Assembly: GCA_030432695.1 (NCBI GenBank)
Contig: JAUILN010000007.1
Span: 434,001 to 498,000, forward strand
Reading direction: 5' to 3'
DNA from: a bacterium
Lineage (GTDB): Bacteria; Planctomycetota; UBA1135; UBA2386
DNA: 64,000 bases
Shown one piece after another: positions 28,563-36,809 of this stretch (positions within the stretch are counted from its first letter, which is position 1; every line of letters begins with the position of its first letter). Below the pieces are notes generated by a model. The model had not been told where the DNA came from, did not search any database, and saw only the letters and a program-made list of their open reading frames with translations. The translations under genes were made by a program, and so were the position numbers.

Positions 28563-29009
28563 GGGGTGGGTCCTCTCGGCGGGTCCTTCCGCGACCGCGC
28601 CGGACCCTGTGGATCCTGGATCGATCGGTGACGGAGTTGGTGCGAGGGCGAGACGACGGCCGAGGAGGCCGGAGCTCCGGCCGCAGCGACGACTCCGGCC
28701 AGATTCGCTCCCACTGGCGCGGGCGCAGATCGCGTCCGGACCGGCTCTTGCGAGCCTAATTCCAGTCGTCTCAAGCGCTTACACGAGCAGGGCGGCGGCT
28801 GGAGCTGCCACGCGGGCGGGTTGACCTACAAGATTGCCCTCCGCCGGTCAATTTCAGGATGGCGAGAAAACAGCCCGGCGCGCGCAAGCCGAGGATTGCC
28901 AACTACTTGACCTATCGTGAGACTGTTTCGCAGCTACCGTGCCAACGACATCCGAGGAGTGGCGGCACGCGGCCTCCCGAGGGCTGATCGGGCCCGTTTC
29001 GCCGGTGGG
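28563..29009. other. Non-coding region upstream of the act-cox operon
   Basis: 447 bp without a credible gene, between the SGNH hydrolase stop and actA, both leftward. It must hold the hydrolase terminator and the main respiratory promoter. It has the lowest GC of this neighbourhood around 28750-28920. There TTGACC occurs rightward twice (28821 and 28908) and once leftward (28851-28846); the leftward one has a TAGGTC 17 bp on, a poor -10. The clearest element is the 16-bp palindrome annotated separately. Confidence 0.6.
28667..28682. promoter_or_regulatory. 16-bp perfect palindrome upstream of actA
   Basis: GGCCGGAGCTCCGGCC, centred about 112 bp upstream of the actA ATG. It is a symmetrical candidate operator or, if transcribed, a loop-less self-complementary element. 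Sixteen exact bases are unlikely but not impossible by chance in such GC-rich DNA. Confidence 0.4.
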
Positions 29010-30194
29010 TCAATCGGTGAGGAGACGCTGCAGGAAGTTCGCGATTGCGGGTGCCGCGAGTTCCTGCGAGCGGCGATTGCCATGGTAGTCGGCGGGGCTG
29101 ACCCAGAGCCTGTCGGTGCGTTCCTTGTTCTCCAGCTCCGGCAGCAGGTCGAGGAACGGGATGCCCTGTTCCCGGCAGAATGCGCCAACCAGGGTGTGGA
29201 TCTTGGTGAACGGGTAGTGCTCGCCGGGCCCGAGACCCTGGAAGAACGGCCAGATGGCGACCGCGAAGCGGATGCCCCGCTCGTTGCACCAGTTGCGCAT
29301 CGCAACCAGGTCGCGCTGCGGTCCACCACCCGGCCACAGATCGGAACGTCCGATTCCCTGCTTGTCGAGCCACTCGATCGCCACGTAGTGCTCCGCGGGG
29401 AAGTCGAGCAGATACTGCACCAGGTCGCGATCCGGATCGATCGTCAACGAGGACTGCATCGCATAGCTCTGCAGCAGCGCCCGCGCCAGTCGGGAATGCC
29501 TGATCAACCACGACGGCTGCTCCTGGAAGGAGAGCGCGGTGGTCGAGGGAATCAGGTCGTTGAGGCAGAGGGTGACAAGCACCACGTCGGGGTCCACGAC
29601 GTGGAATCGCTTCTCGAGCGCCGCCCGGTATTCGTCGACGTACAGCGCTCCCGCTGCACCGGCGTTCACGGTGCGGATCCCGTCGTCGTCCTTGCGAAGC
29701 ATCCGCTCGACCCGGCGCGGCCAGGCGTCGGTCACCTTCACACCCCAACCGAACGTGAAGGAATCGCCGATGCACAGGATCCGCCGTTGCCCGGGGGGCT
29801 TGGGCCCCACGACGCCCTCACGCTCCCGCATGCCGAGCGAGTTCATGCGGCACTCGACGCACAGACTCTCCCGGGCACCCGGCCGGTCGAACTCATCGCC
29901 GCGCGCCTCCGGGTCGAGGCCCGTGTAGCAGATGTAGAAGGTCGAATCCGGAGCGAACCGGTAGCCCGGCCGGGGGCCGTCGTCGAAGGGGATCACCAGC
30001 CCGGCCTGGGCGGCCTCCCCCTGGTGCTCGTAGACGTTCCCCGCCGTGTCCTCGTAGTGGAGCGCGTACCGGTAGTGAAGGTCCTTCTCGTCCGCCATGC
30101 CTTCGGTCACCACCCACAACACCAGCTCCGCCAGGAGCAGGAACAGGACGGTGCTGACGAGCAGCAGGACGACGCGCAGGAGCTTGGTCTTCAC
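29010..30194 (-). CDS. SGNH/GDSL hydrolase, membrane-anchored (SxtL-like position)
   Basis: 394 residues from GTG 30194 (VKTKLLRVVLLLV); a GTG 13 codons earlier is also possible and neither has a good Shine-Dalgarno. One N-terminal helix (about 4-30) acts as signal anchor, leaving the catalytic domain outside the membrane. SGNH blocks: CIGDSFTFGWGV (nucleophile Ser, near 142), the LCLNDL Asn block, and SPADYHGN with the Asp-x-x-His pair near the C-terminus. Family members cleave ester bonds, often O-acyl groups on glycans. It is transcribed away from a carbamoyltransferase/SxtJ/DUF5989 trio, with which such hydrolases recur in many genomes. Substrate unknown. Confidence 0.88.
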   Translation of the reverse strand: MKTKLLRVVLLLVSTVLFLLLAELVLWVVTEGMADEKDLHYRYALHYEDTAGNVYEHQGEAAQAGLVIPFDDGPRPGYRFAPDSTFYICYTGLDPEARGDEFDRPGARESLCVECRMNSLGMREREGVVGPKPPGQRRILCIGDSFTFGWGVKVTDAWPRRVERMLRKDDDGIRTVNAGAAGALYVDEYRAALEKRFHVVDPDVVLVTLCLNDLIPSTTALSFQEQPSWLIRHSRLARALLQSYAMQSSLTIDPDRDLVQYLLDFPAEHYVAIEWLDKQGIGRSDLWPGGGPQRDLVAMRNWCNERGIRFAVAIWPFFQGLGPGEHYPFTKIHTLVGAFCREQGIPFLDLLPELENKERTDRLWVSPADYHGNRRSQELAAPAIANFLQRLLTD

Positions 30195-30363
30195 AACGGG
30201 TTGGCTTGCCGGCGGCCGCCGGGATGGTATCACTCGCGGCCCGGCTTTTTCCCGCAGGGGCTTCGTGCCGATCTAGACTCAGATCGCGCCCGGACCGATC
30301 CGGACCTCGCCCGAGGCCGGACGCCGTCGGCTTCGTGCCCACCGCGGACGCCCGTAGTTCACC

Positions 30364-32205
30364 ATGGCCGCCAAGTACATCCTCGGCATCTCGGCTTTCT
30401 ATCACGACTCCGCCGCTGCACTTCTGCGTGACGGCGAGATCGTGGCCGCTGCGCAGGAAGAGCGCTTCACGCGCAAGAAGCACGACGCCGGCTTCCCCGG
30501 CAATGCCGTCGCCTACTGTCTGGAGAAGGCCGGCATCGGCGTCTCGGATCTGGATTTCGTCGCGTTCTACGACAAGCCGCTGCTGAAGTTCGACCGGCTG
30601 ATGGAGACCTACCTCTCCTATGCGCCGATCGGCTTCCAGTCGTTCGCGAAGTTCCTGCCGATGTGGCTCGCCGAGAAGCTCCACATCCCGCGGGTGCTGC
30701 GCCGCGAGCTGGGCGGGATGCCGAAGAACCGCTTCGTCTTCCCCGAGCACCACGAGAGCCACGCGGCCAGCGCGTTCTACCCCTCGCCCTTCGACGAGGC
30801 CGCGGTGGTGACGATGGACGGCGTTGGTGAATGGGCGACGACCAGCATCGGCGTCGGCGAGGGCAACAAGCTACGGCTGACCCACGAGGTTCGCTTCCCG
30901 CACTCGCTCGGGTTGCTCTACTCGGCGTTCACCTACTACTGCGGCTTCAGGGTCAACTCCGGCGAATACAAACTCATGGGCCTCGCGCCCTACGGCGAGC
31001 CCAACTACGTCGACAAGATCCTCGACAACCTGATCGATCTGCGCGACGACGGCAGCTACCGCCTCGACATGCGGTACTTCCACTACGCCGCCGGGCTCAG
31101 GATGACCAACGACCGGTTCCACAACCTGTTCGGGGCTCCCAACCGCGCGCCGGAGACCGAGCTGAACCAGTTCTACATGGACGTCGCCGCGTCCATCCAG
31201 AAGGTCACCGAGGAGGTCATGCTGCGGACGGTGCGCTTCGCCCACCAGGTCACCGGGAAGAAGAATCTCTGCCTGGCCGGCGGCGTGGCGCTGAACTGCG
31301 TCGGCAATGGCCGACTGCTGCGCGAGGGTCCGTTCGACAAGATCTGGATCCAGCCGGCCGCGGGCGATGCCGGCGGCGCGCTCGGCGCGGCGCAGATGGT
31401 CCACTACCACCTGCTCGGCAACGAGCGCAGCGTGCAGCCCGAACTCGATCAGCAGAGCGCCAGCCTGCTCGGCCCGTCGTTCGGACGCGACGAGATCCAC
31501 CGTGAACTCACGGAGCAGGGCGTCGCGTTCGAGGAATACCAGGACGAAAACGAACTCTGCGACCGCGTGGCGGATCTGATCGCCTCGGAGAACGTCATCG
31601 GCTGGTTCCAGGGCCGCATGGAATTCGGCCCGCGCGCGCTCGGGTCGCGCAGCATCATCGGCGACGCCCGTTCGCCGAAGATGCAGAAGGTGATGAACCT
31701 GAAGATCAAGTTCCGCGAGTCGTTCCGGCCGTTCGCGCCGATCGTCCTGCGGGACCGCGCGCACGAGTACTTCGACATCCGCGAGGACCAGGACAGCCCC
31801 TACATGCTGATCGTGGCCCCGGTCCGCGAGGAACGGCGCAAGCAGGTCGAGGGCGGCAAGTTCGGCCTCGACAAGCTCAACCAGCTACGCTCCGACGTCC
31901 CGGCGATCACCCACGTCGACTACTCGGCTCGCCTCCAGACCGTCGACGACGAGCGGAACCCCCGTCTCGCGAAGATGATGAAGGCCTTCGAGAAGCGCAC
32001 GGGTTCCGCGGTCCTGATCAACACCAGCTTCAACATCCGCGGTGAACCGATCGTCTGCACTCCAGCGGACGCGATCCGCTGCTTCCTCGGCACCGACATG
32101 GACGTGTTGGTGGTCGAGAACTTCGTGATGCTCCGCACGGCCCAGAAGCCGGAACTCATCCAGGTCGACCGCGAGAAGTACCTCGCGGCGTTCGCGCTCG
32201 ATTGA
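30364..32205 (+). CDS. Carbamoyltransferase, NodU/CmcH family (SxtI-like)
   Basis: 613 residues; transfers a carbamoyl group from carbamoyl phosphate to a hydroxyl of a sugar or small molecule via carbamoyl-adenylate. N-terminal YILGISAFYHDSAAALLRDGEIVAAAQEERFTRKKHD is the family start. EHHESHAASAFYPSPFDEA (near 130) holds the metal-binding His residues of the Kae1-like domain, and LCLAGGVALNCVGNG plus GPRALGSRSIIGDAR are conserved in the C-terminal half. Length is usual (about 570-620). Followed by SxtJ-like and DUF5989 genes. The acceptor cannot be read from sequence; surface polysaccharide is a reasonable guess. Confidence 0.93.
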   Translation: MAAKYILGISAFYHDSAAALLRDGEIVAAAQEERFTRKKHDAGFPGNAVAYCLEKAGIGVSDLDFVAFYDKPLLKFDRLMETYLSYAPIGFQSFAKFLPMWLAEKLHIPRVLRRELGGMPKNRFVFPEHHESHAASAFYPSPFDEAAVVTMDGVGEWATTSIGVGEGNKLRLTHEVRFPHSLGLLYSAFTYYCGFRVNSGEYKLMGLAPYGEPNYVDKILDNLIDLRDDGSYRLDMRYFHYAAGLRMTNDRFHNLFGAPNRAPETELNQFYMDVAASIQKVTEEVMLRTVRFAHQVTGKKNLCLAGGVALNCVGNGRLLREGPFDKIWIQPAAGDAGGALGAAQMVHYHLLGNERSVQPELDQQSASLLGPSFGRDEIHRELTEQGVAFEEYQDENELCDRVADLIASENVIGWFQGRMEFGPRALGSRSIIGDARSPKMQKVMNLKIKFRESFRPFAPIVLRDRAHEYFDIREDQDSPYMLIVAPVREERRKQVEGGKFGLDKLNQLRSDVPAITHVDYSARLQTVDDERNPRLAKMMKAFEKRTGSAVLINTSFNIRGEPIVCTPADAIRCFLGTDMDVLVVENFVMLRTAQKPELIQVDREKYLAAFALD

Positions 32206-32257
32206 GCGATCTGCCCCGCAAGACCTTCGAGAACTCCAGGACCTGGAAGACGACCAG

Positions 32258-32671
32258 ATGATCAAGCTCGACCTCAAGCCGAAGGACTCCCAGCTGAAGC
32301 AGTTCGGCTGGATCGCACTGATCGGCTTCCCGCTCGTCGGCTTCGCCCTGCATCGTGCCTTCGAACTCACCAGCGACCTCTGGTGGATCCTGGGCATCGT
32401 CGGTGTTGCCACGTTCGCACTGTCACGCATCCAGCCCAAGCTGATCCTGCCGCTGTACGTGGGCCTCATGGTGATCACGTTCCCGATCGGGTTCGTGCTG
32501 TCGTGGGTGCTGATGGCGGTCGTGTTCTTCGGACTGTTCACGCCGGTCGGCCTGCTGTTCAGGCTGTTCGGCCGCGATCCGCTGCAGAAGCACCCCGACT
32601 CCGGCGTCGAGAGCTACTGGTACGTGCGCGGCGCGGCGCGTGAGCCCTCGAGCTACTTCAAGCTCTACTGA
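32258..32671 (+). CDS. SxtJ-family small membrane protein
   Basis: 137 residues: a short basic N-terminus, four hydrophobic stretches (about 17-34, 43-58, 64-80 and 83-102) and a polar C-terminus with SYWYVRGAAREPSSYFKLY. This matches the SxtJ family of unknown function that accompanies carbamoyltransferases. Starts 52 bp after the carbamoyltransferase and 30 bp before the DUF5989 gene. Perhaps recruits the transferase to the membrane (inference). Confidence 0.85.
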   Translation: MIKLDLKPKDSQLKQFGWIALIGFPLVGFALHRAFELTSDLWWILGIVGVATFALSRIQPKLILPLYVGLMVITFPIGFVLSWVLMAVVFFGLFTPVGLLFRLFGRDPLQKHPDSGVESYWYVRGAAREPSSYFKLY

Positions 32672-32701
32672 ATCCACATCTCCCCATCCCAGGACCTCAC
32701 G

Positions 32702-32896
32702 ATGACCGACGACCACAAGTCCTTCGAAGAAGCCGGCCAGGAAGCCAACCAGGGCATCCTGGGTGAGTTCTTCGGCTTCATGCGCGACAACGCGAAGTGG
32801 TGGCTGATCCCCTTCCTGGCGGTGTTCGGCCTGCTCGGTGCGCTGCTCGTGCTCGGAAGCACCGGCGCCGCGCCGTTCATCTACGCGCTGTTCTGA
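32702..32896 (+). CDS. DUF5989 (SxtK-like) one-TM protein
   Basis: 64 residues: ILGEFFGFMRDNAKWWLIPF followed by one helix (about 34-56) and the ending TGAAPFIYALF, the DUF5989 pattern. Such tiny proteins sit next to SxtJ-type proteins and carbamoyltransferases in unrelated phyla. The last gene before a strong terminator, so this trio is one transcription unit. Function unknown. Confidence 0.85.
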   Translation: MTDDHKSFEEAGQEANQGILGEFFGFMRDNAKWWLIPFLAVFGLLGALLVLGSTGAAPFIYALF

Positions 32897-32934
32897 TCCC
32901 GGCCTTCGTCTGCCGGCACGCTGGAACCACACGA

Positions 32935-32974
32935 GAGCGCGCGATCCCCGAGGGTCGCGCGCTCTTCTCGTTTG
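32935..32974 (+). terminator. Strong intrinsic terminator after the carbamoyltransferase cassette
   Basis: Stem GAGCGCGCGA/TCGCGCGCTC extended inward to 13 pairs (one G-T) with a 4-nt loop, followed by TTCTCGTTT. It starts 39 bp past the DUF5989 stop and insulates the sigma factor gene. Confidence 0.85.
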
Positions 32975-33057
32975 CAGGACCGCGTAGAGAACTCCGTCGC
33001 CCTGGGTCTCCTGGCGTCGGATTCTTCGACAGCTCGTCAAGAACCGGTAGCCGACCG

Positions 33058-33103
33058 TCCGATCTCTCAACGGCAAGACAGAGAGGTCGGAAGATGAGAG
33101 ATC
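33058..33103 (+). promoter_or_regulatory. Translation-occluding leader hairpin of the sigma factor gene
   Basis: TCCGATCTCTC (33058-33068) pairs with GAGAGGTCGGA (33081-33091) over 11 pairs (one G-U), loop 12 nt; the 3' arm contains the Shine-Dalgarno and ends 2 bases before the ATG. The left arm's GATCTCTC can instead pair perfectly with GAGAGATC (33096-33103), covering the start codon's G and next codons. Both folds hide the initiation site. It looks like a thermosensor-like or ligand/sRNA-controlled switch; no known family is claimed. Confidence 0.6.
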
Positions 33104-33948
33104 ACGGGCTGGACACCTACCTGGCAGACATCAACCAGGTCGCGCTACTCACCGCCGCGCAGGAGATCGAACTCGCGCGGCGCATCCAGGCGGGCGACGC
33201 CGAGGCGCGGGAGCACATGATCAGAGCCAATCTGCGGCTCGTGATCTCGATCGCCAAGAACTACGTCAACCGCGGGTTGTCGTTCATGGACCTGATCGAG
33301 GAGGGCAACATCGGTCTGATGAAGGCGGTCGAGAAGTTCGACCCCGATGCAGGTTGCCGCTTCTCGACCTACGCCACCTGGTGGATCAAGCAGGGCATCC
33401 GCCGCTCGCTGGTGAACTCCGTGCGAACGGTGCGCATCCCGAGCTACATGTCGGAGATCGTCTCCAAGTGGAAGTCGACCGCCATGGAGCTGACGTTCGA
33501 GATGGGCCGGCAACCGACGAGCGCCGAGATCGCCGAGGAACTCGAGCTACCCGAGTCGAACTGGAACGTGGTGCGTGACACCGTGCTCGCGAACTCGCAG
33601 CCCACCGTGTCGATGAGCGAAGACGCGTCGTCGATCCTCAGCGAGAGTCTCGAGGACACCCGCTCGCGTTCGCCGGAGGAGGAGGTCTTCATCGACACCG
33701 AGATCCGCCGGATGCGTCAGCTGCTCCTGGTCCTGGACGAACGCGAGCAGAACGTGCTGCGACTGCGCTACGGCCTCGACAGCGGCGAGCCGATGACGCT
33801 CAAGGCCATCGGGGAGCAGATCGGCCTGACCAGGGAAAGGGTGCGTCAGATGGAACGCGACGCGATCCGCAAGCTGCAGGCGACGATGTTACGCGAGTTC
33901 GGTGAGGAAGAGCCCGAAGGGCCCCAATCACGACAGCGTCGGGCGTGA
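33094..33948 (+). CDS. RpoD/group 2-like sigma-70 factor
   Basis: 284 residues, ATG 33094 chosen because family homology starts at once (LDTYLADINQVALLTAAQEIELARRI, region 1.2); the frame is open upstream but meaningless. Region 2 is ANLRLVISIAKNYVNRGLSFMDLIEEGNIGLMKAVEKFDP with FSTYATWWIKQGIRR (-10 recognition). Region 3 follows, and region 4 ends with MTLKAIGEQIGLTRERVRQMERDAIRKL (HTH, -35). No region 1.1, so an alternative, RpoS/HrdB-like group 2 sigma rather than the housekeeping one. Its leader folds over the ribosome-binding site, implying translational control. It stands between a terminator and hemW. Confidence 0.94.
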   Translation: MRDHGLDTYLADINQVALLTAAQEIELARRIQAGDAEAREHMIRANLRLVISIAKNYVNRGLSFMDLIEEGNIGLMKAVEKFDPDAGCRFSTYATWWIKQGIRRSLVNSVRTVRIPSYMSEIVSKWKSTAMELTFEMGRQPTSAEIAEELELPESNWNVVRDTVLANSQPTVSMSEDASSILSESLEDTRSRSPEEEVFIDTEIRRMRQLLLVLDEREQNVLRLRYGLDSGEPMTLKAIGEQIGLTRERVRQMERDAIRKLQATMLREFGEEEPEGPQSRQRRA

Positions 33949-34017
33949 CCCTGCCGGCGAGCGCGCTCGGCGGATCTTGCGGCGCGGGCCACGAGCCGCG
34001 ACGCTGCGCGGGATCCG

Positions 34018-35148
34018 ATGACCGACCGCACCTCGCTCTACGTCCACATCCCGTTCTGCGTGGTGAAGTGCGGCTACTGCGACTTCAACAGCTACGCGAT
34101 CGAGGATCCCGCCGCCCACCGCCGGTTCGTCTCGGCACTCGACAGAGAGCTGCGAACCGCCAGACCGCCGCGGAACCCATGGACGGTGTTCCTCGGCGGC
34201 GGCACGCCCACCTACCTGACCGACGAGAGCTTCGCGCGGCTGTTCGAGGTGCTCACCTCGCACATCGACCTCGCCGAGTGCCAGGAGGTCAGCATGGAGG
34301 CCAATCCGGAGAGCGTCTCCGCGACGAAGGCGACGATCGCGCGGCAAGCCGGCGTCGATCGGATCAGCCTCGGCGTGCAGAGCTTCGACCCGGCGCGGCT
34401 GCGCTTCCTCGACCGGGCCCACGACGTGGCGGCCGTGGAGCGGGCGGTCTCGGTGTTCCGCGACGCGGGGTTCTCGAATCTCAGCCTCGACCTGATGTTC
34501 GGCCTCCCGGGTCAGACCCTCCCGCAATGGACTTCCGATCTCGAGCGCGCACTGGAACTGCGGCCGGACCATATATCCTGCTACAACTTGACGTTCGAGC
34601 CGGGAACCCGATTGGAACACGCGAGACGCCAGGGAAAGGTCCAACCCAATGACGATCGGGTCGACGCAGAGCTGTTCCAATGGACCCGACGACGATTGCG
34701 CGACGGCGGCTACGAGGCCTACGAGATCAGCAATTTCGCCGGCAGAGGCGGTCCCTGCCTGCACAATGACCACTATTGGCTGCAAGGCGACTATGTGGGG
34801 GTCGGTCCGGGCGCCTCGAGCCACCGCGCGGGGTGGCGCGGCACCAATGCGAAACCATTGGAGGCGTGGGCCGGCGCGGTGGAACGCGGCCTGTCGGGAA
34901 CGGCGGAAGCGGAGTTCCTCACACCGAGCCAGCGGCTCGGCGAGGCGCTGTGGCTCGGGCTGCGACGCCGGGATGGCATCGACCTGGACGCACTGCGCGA
35001 ACGGCTGCGCATCGACCTGGATCCGAACCGTGACGCGCTCATCGAGTCCATGGTCGAACAGGGTCACCTGCGCCGGGACGGAACCACGATCCGGCTGGCG
35101 GAGTCGAGCCTCCTCCAGGCCGACCGGATCGCGGCCGAGTTCCTGTGA
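34018..35148 (+). CDS. hemW: HemW-type radical SAM heme chaperone
   Basis: 376 residues. Cys14, Cys18 and Cys21 (CVVKCGYC) are the radical SAM cluster ligands, preceded by SLYVHIPF. GGGTPTYL, EANPESV and RISLGVQSFD follow as in HemW, and the C-terminal HemN-C domain has NDHYWLQGDYVGVGPGASSH. HemW binds heme and delivers it to respiratory enzymes; it lacks the extra N-terminal Cys pattern of coproporphyrinogen oxidase HemN. A heme chaperone fits the large heme-protein block at 15-28 kb. Stop is 7 bp from the convergent ECF gene. Confidence 0.92.
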   Translation: MTDRTSLYVHIPFCVVKCGYCDFNSYAIEDPAAHRRFVSALDRELRTARPPRNPWTVFLGGGTPTYLTDESFARLFEVLTSHIDLAECQEVSMEANPESVSATKATIARQAGVDRISLGVQSFDPARLRFLDRAHDVAAVERAVSVFRDAGFSNLSLDLMFGLPGQTLPQWTSDLERALELRPDHISCYNLTFEPGTRLEHARRQGKVQPNDDRVDAELFQWTRRRLRDGGYEAYEISNFAGRGGPCLHNDHYWLQGDYVGVGPGASSHRAGWRGTNAKPLEAWAGAVERGLSGTAEAEFLTPSQRLGEALWLGLRRRDGIDLDALRERLRIDLDPNRDALIESMVEQGHLRRDGTTIRLAESSLLQADRIAAEFL

Positions 35149-35155
35149 GCGCCGG

Positions 35156-35770
35156 TCAGCCGTCGGCTTCGGGGCTCGTCGACGTCGAGCCCTTGCGCAG
35201 CTCGCGAAGCAGCCAAGCGCGTGCGAAGTCCCACGAGCGCCTGATCTGCCGCACGGTCTTGCCGATCGCCTCGGCGGTCTCCTCCAAGGTCATGCCGGCG
35301 AAGTAGCGCATCTCGACGATCGACACGAGTTCGGCATCGCGCTGGCGCAGGCGCTCGAGTGCATCCTCGAGGTCGAGCAGATCGACCGGATCGGGTCCCG
35401 TCGGTGAGAGGACGACCGTGACCCGATCGAGGTCGACGCGCCCCGGGGACGCCCGCCGCTTGGCCTGGCGTCGACGAGCCTCGTCGACCAGGACGTTGTG
35501 CATCACGCGCGCCGCGTAGCGCAGGAACTCGCCGCGCCCCTCGAAGTCATCGCGGGTCTCACGACACGCCAACCGGATCCAAGCCTCGTGGACCAGTGCC
35601 GTCGGCTGCAGGCTGCGTGCATTGCGGTCTCGGCCGAGCATTCCTCGCGCCATGCGTCGCAGTTCGTCGTACAGCAGCAGCGCGAGCTGCGCTCCGCCCT
35701 CCTGATCTCCGTCCCGCAGCCGCTGGAGCGCGGCCAGGATGCGAGGGTCGGGTGAGTTGGGCTGTGCCAT
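35156..35770 (-). CDS. ECF sigma factor, TIGR02999 type
   Basis: 204 residues from ATG 35770 (MAQPNSPDP); an upstream ATG at 35848 is in frame but adds non-homologous sequence. Region 2: LLYDELRRMARGMLGRDRNARSLQPTALVHEAWIRL, FLRYAARVMHNVLVDEAR; region 4: MRYFAGMTLEETAEAIGKTVRQIRRSWDFARAWLLREL. The 'LQPTALVHEAWIRL' phrase marks the TIGR02999 group, which is expanded in Planctomycetota and Acidobacteriota. No anti-sigma gene adjoins it. A Ser/Thr-kinase partner, common for this group, is also not in the window. Confidence 0.92.
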   Translation of the reverse strand: MAQPNSPDPRILAALQRLRDGDQEGGAQLALLLYDELRRMARGMLGRDRNARSLQPTALVHEAWIRLACRETRDDFEGRGEFLRYAARVMHNVLVDEARRRQAKRRASPGRVDLDRVTVVLSPTGPDPVDLLDLEDALERLRQRDAELVSIVEMRYFAGMTLEETAEAIGKTVRQIRRSWDFARAWLLRELRKGSTSTSPEADG

Positions 35771-35886
35771 GGGGAGCGGACAGGAGTCCAGGAAGTGGGC
35801 CGATGAAAGGATGCGCGGGCTTGCGGATCGAGGGCAAGCCCATTCCAACGACCGGCACCGTCCACCCCGACGCTATCGTGCTCTCG

Positions 35887-36348
35887 ATGCACGCATCGAC
35901 GCGACGCGCGATCATCCTGACACTCCTGAGTCCGCTACTGGGTGGCTGTGCGGCGTTCCGCGCGACCCAAAATGAACCTCTCGACCCCGCGGCGATCCGG
36001 CAACTGGAGCCGGGGCGGACTACCGCGCGCCAGGCGGTCGAATTGCTCGGCGGCCCGACCCAAGTGGTGCAGATCGGCGAGCGGAGCGCGTACCGCTACG
36101 ACTTCACGGTCACCAAGGGTGCCGGGCTCTTCCTCCTCGTGTTCATCCTCGGGCACGCCGACACCCGCAACGACCGCCTGTGGCTGTTCTTCGACGAGTC
36201 CGACCTGCTGACGCACGTCGGATCGACACTGGAGTCGCACCGCGCCCAGTACGCGCTGCCGTGGGAGGATATCCACGAGGAGGCTGACGACCGCGCTGCC
36301 GATGCGGAACGCGAGGGTCTCGTGCCGGCAGGAGACACATCGAAGTGA
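35887..36348 (+). CDS. BamE/SmpA-like lipoprotein (first of two)
   Basis: 153 residues, ATG 35887. Signal peptide with lipobox LLGGC (Cys about 19). IRQLEPGRTTARQAVELLGGPTQVVQIGERSAYRYDF has the BamE/OmlA core (G-x-T...V-x-x-LLG-P), followed by a hydrophobic strand-rich part GLFLLVFILGHADTRNDRLWLFFDESDLL, again BamE-like. C-terminus charged. Overlaps the next lipoprotein by 4 bp. Likely outer-membrane periplasmic; a role in barrel assembly is possible but unproven. Confidence 0.85.
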   Translation: MHASTRRAIILTLLSPLLGGCAAFRATQNEPLDPAAIRQLEPGRTTARQAVELLGGPTQVVQIGERSAYRYDFTVTKGAGLFLLVFILGHADTRNDRLWLFFDESDLLTHVGSTLESHRAQYALPWEDIHEEADDRAADAEREGLVPAGDTSK

Positions 36349-36785
36349 GGTGGTTCCCGCTCCTCGCCCTGACTCTGGGTCTCGGCGGATGCATCAGCTT
36401 CAACGTGGTTCGCTTCCGTGAGAACGCCCCGATCGCTCGCGAGCAGCTCGATGGACTCGAGCCGGGCCGCAGCCGACTCGAAGATGCGCTCGAACTCCTC
36501 GGCGCTCCGCAGATCATCTGGCCGACGCTGAACGGACGCCTGGTCATGGCCTACGCGTGGCAGGACCGCATGGACTGGGGCCTCTCCGTGAGCTACAGCC
36601 TCGATTGGTTCGCCCAGGCCAGTGCATCCTGGGACGCCGAGGACTCGGCGATCCAAGGTGCCGTATTGATCTTCTCACCGGACCTCGAACTCCGCTCGGT
36701 CGAGATCGGTCAGCTTCGATCACTGCTGCCCATCCCACCCGACCAGGATCCGGCGCTGCGCGCCCTGTCCAACACGCCGCGTTGA
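36345..36785 (+). CDS. BamE/SmpA-like lipoprotein (second of two)
   Basis: 146 residues, GTG overlapping the previous stop (GTGA). Lipobox LGLGGC (Cys about 16). Its LDGLEPGRSRLEDALELLGAPQIIWP aligns with the LEPGRTTARQAVELLGGPTQVVQI of its neighbour, so the two arose by duplication or share a fold. The second half (AMDWGLSVSYSL region, then GAVLIFSPDLELRSVEIG) is strand-rich. Same compartment as its partner presumed. Convergent with the phosphoesterase. Confidence 0.85.
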   Translation: MRWFPLLALTLGLGGCISFNVVRFRENAPIAREQLDGLEPGRSRLEDALELLGAPQIIWPTLNGRLVMAYAWQDRMDWGLSVSYSLDWFAQASASWDAEDSAIQGAVLIFSPDLELRSVEIGQLRSLLPIPPDQDPALRALSNTPR

Positions 36786-36809
36786 AGGGAGCGATTCGGC
36801 GATCGGCGC

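Noticed and set aside
29010..32896. Saxitoxin biosynthesis locus
   Set aside because: Only the four accessory-type genes are present; no polyketide-synthase-like SxtA, amidinotransferase or oxygenases.
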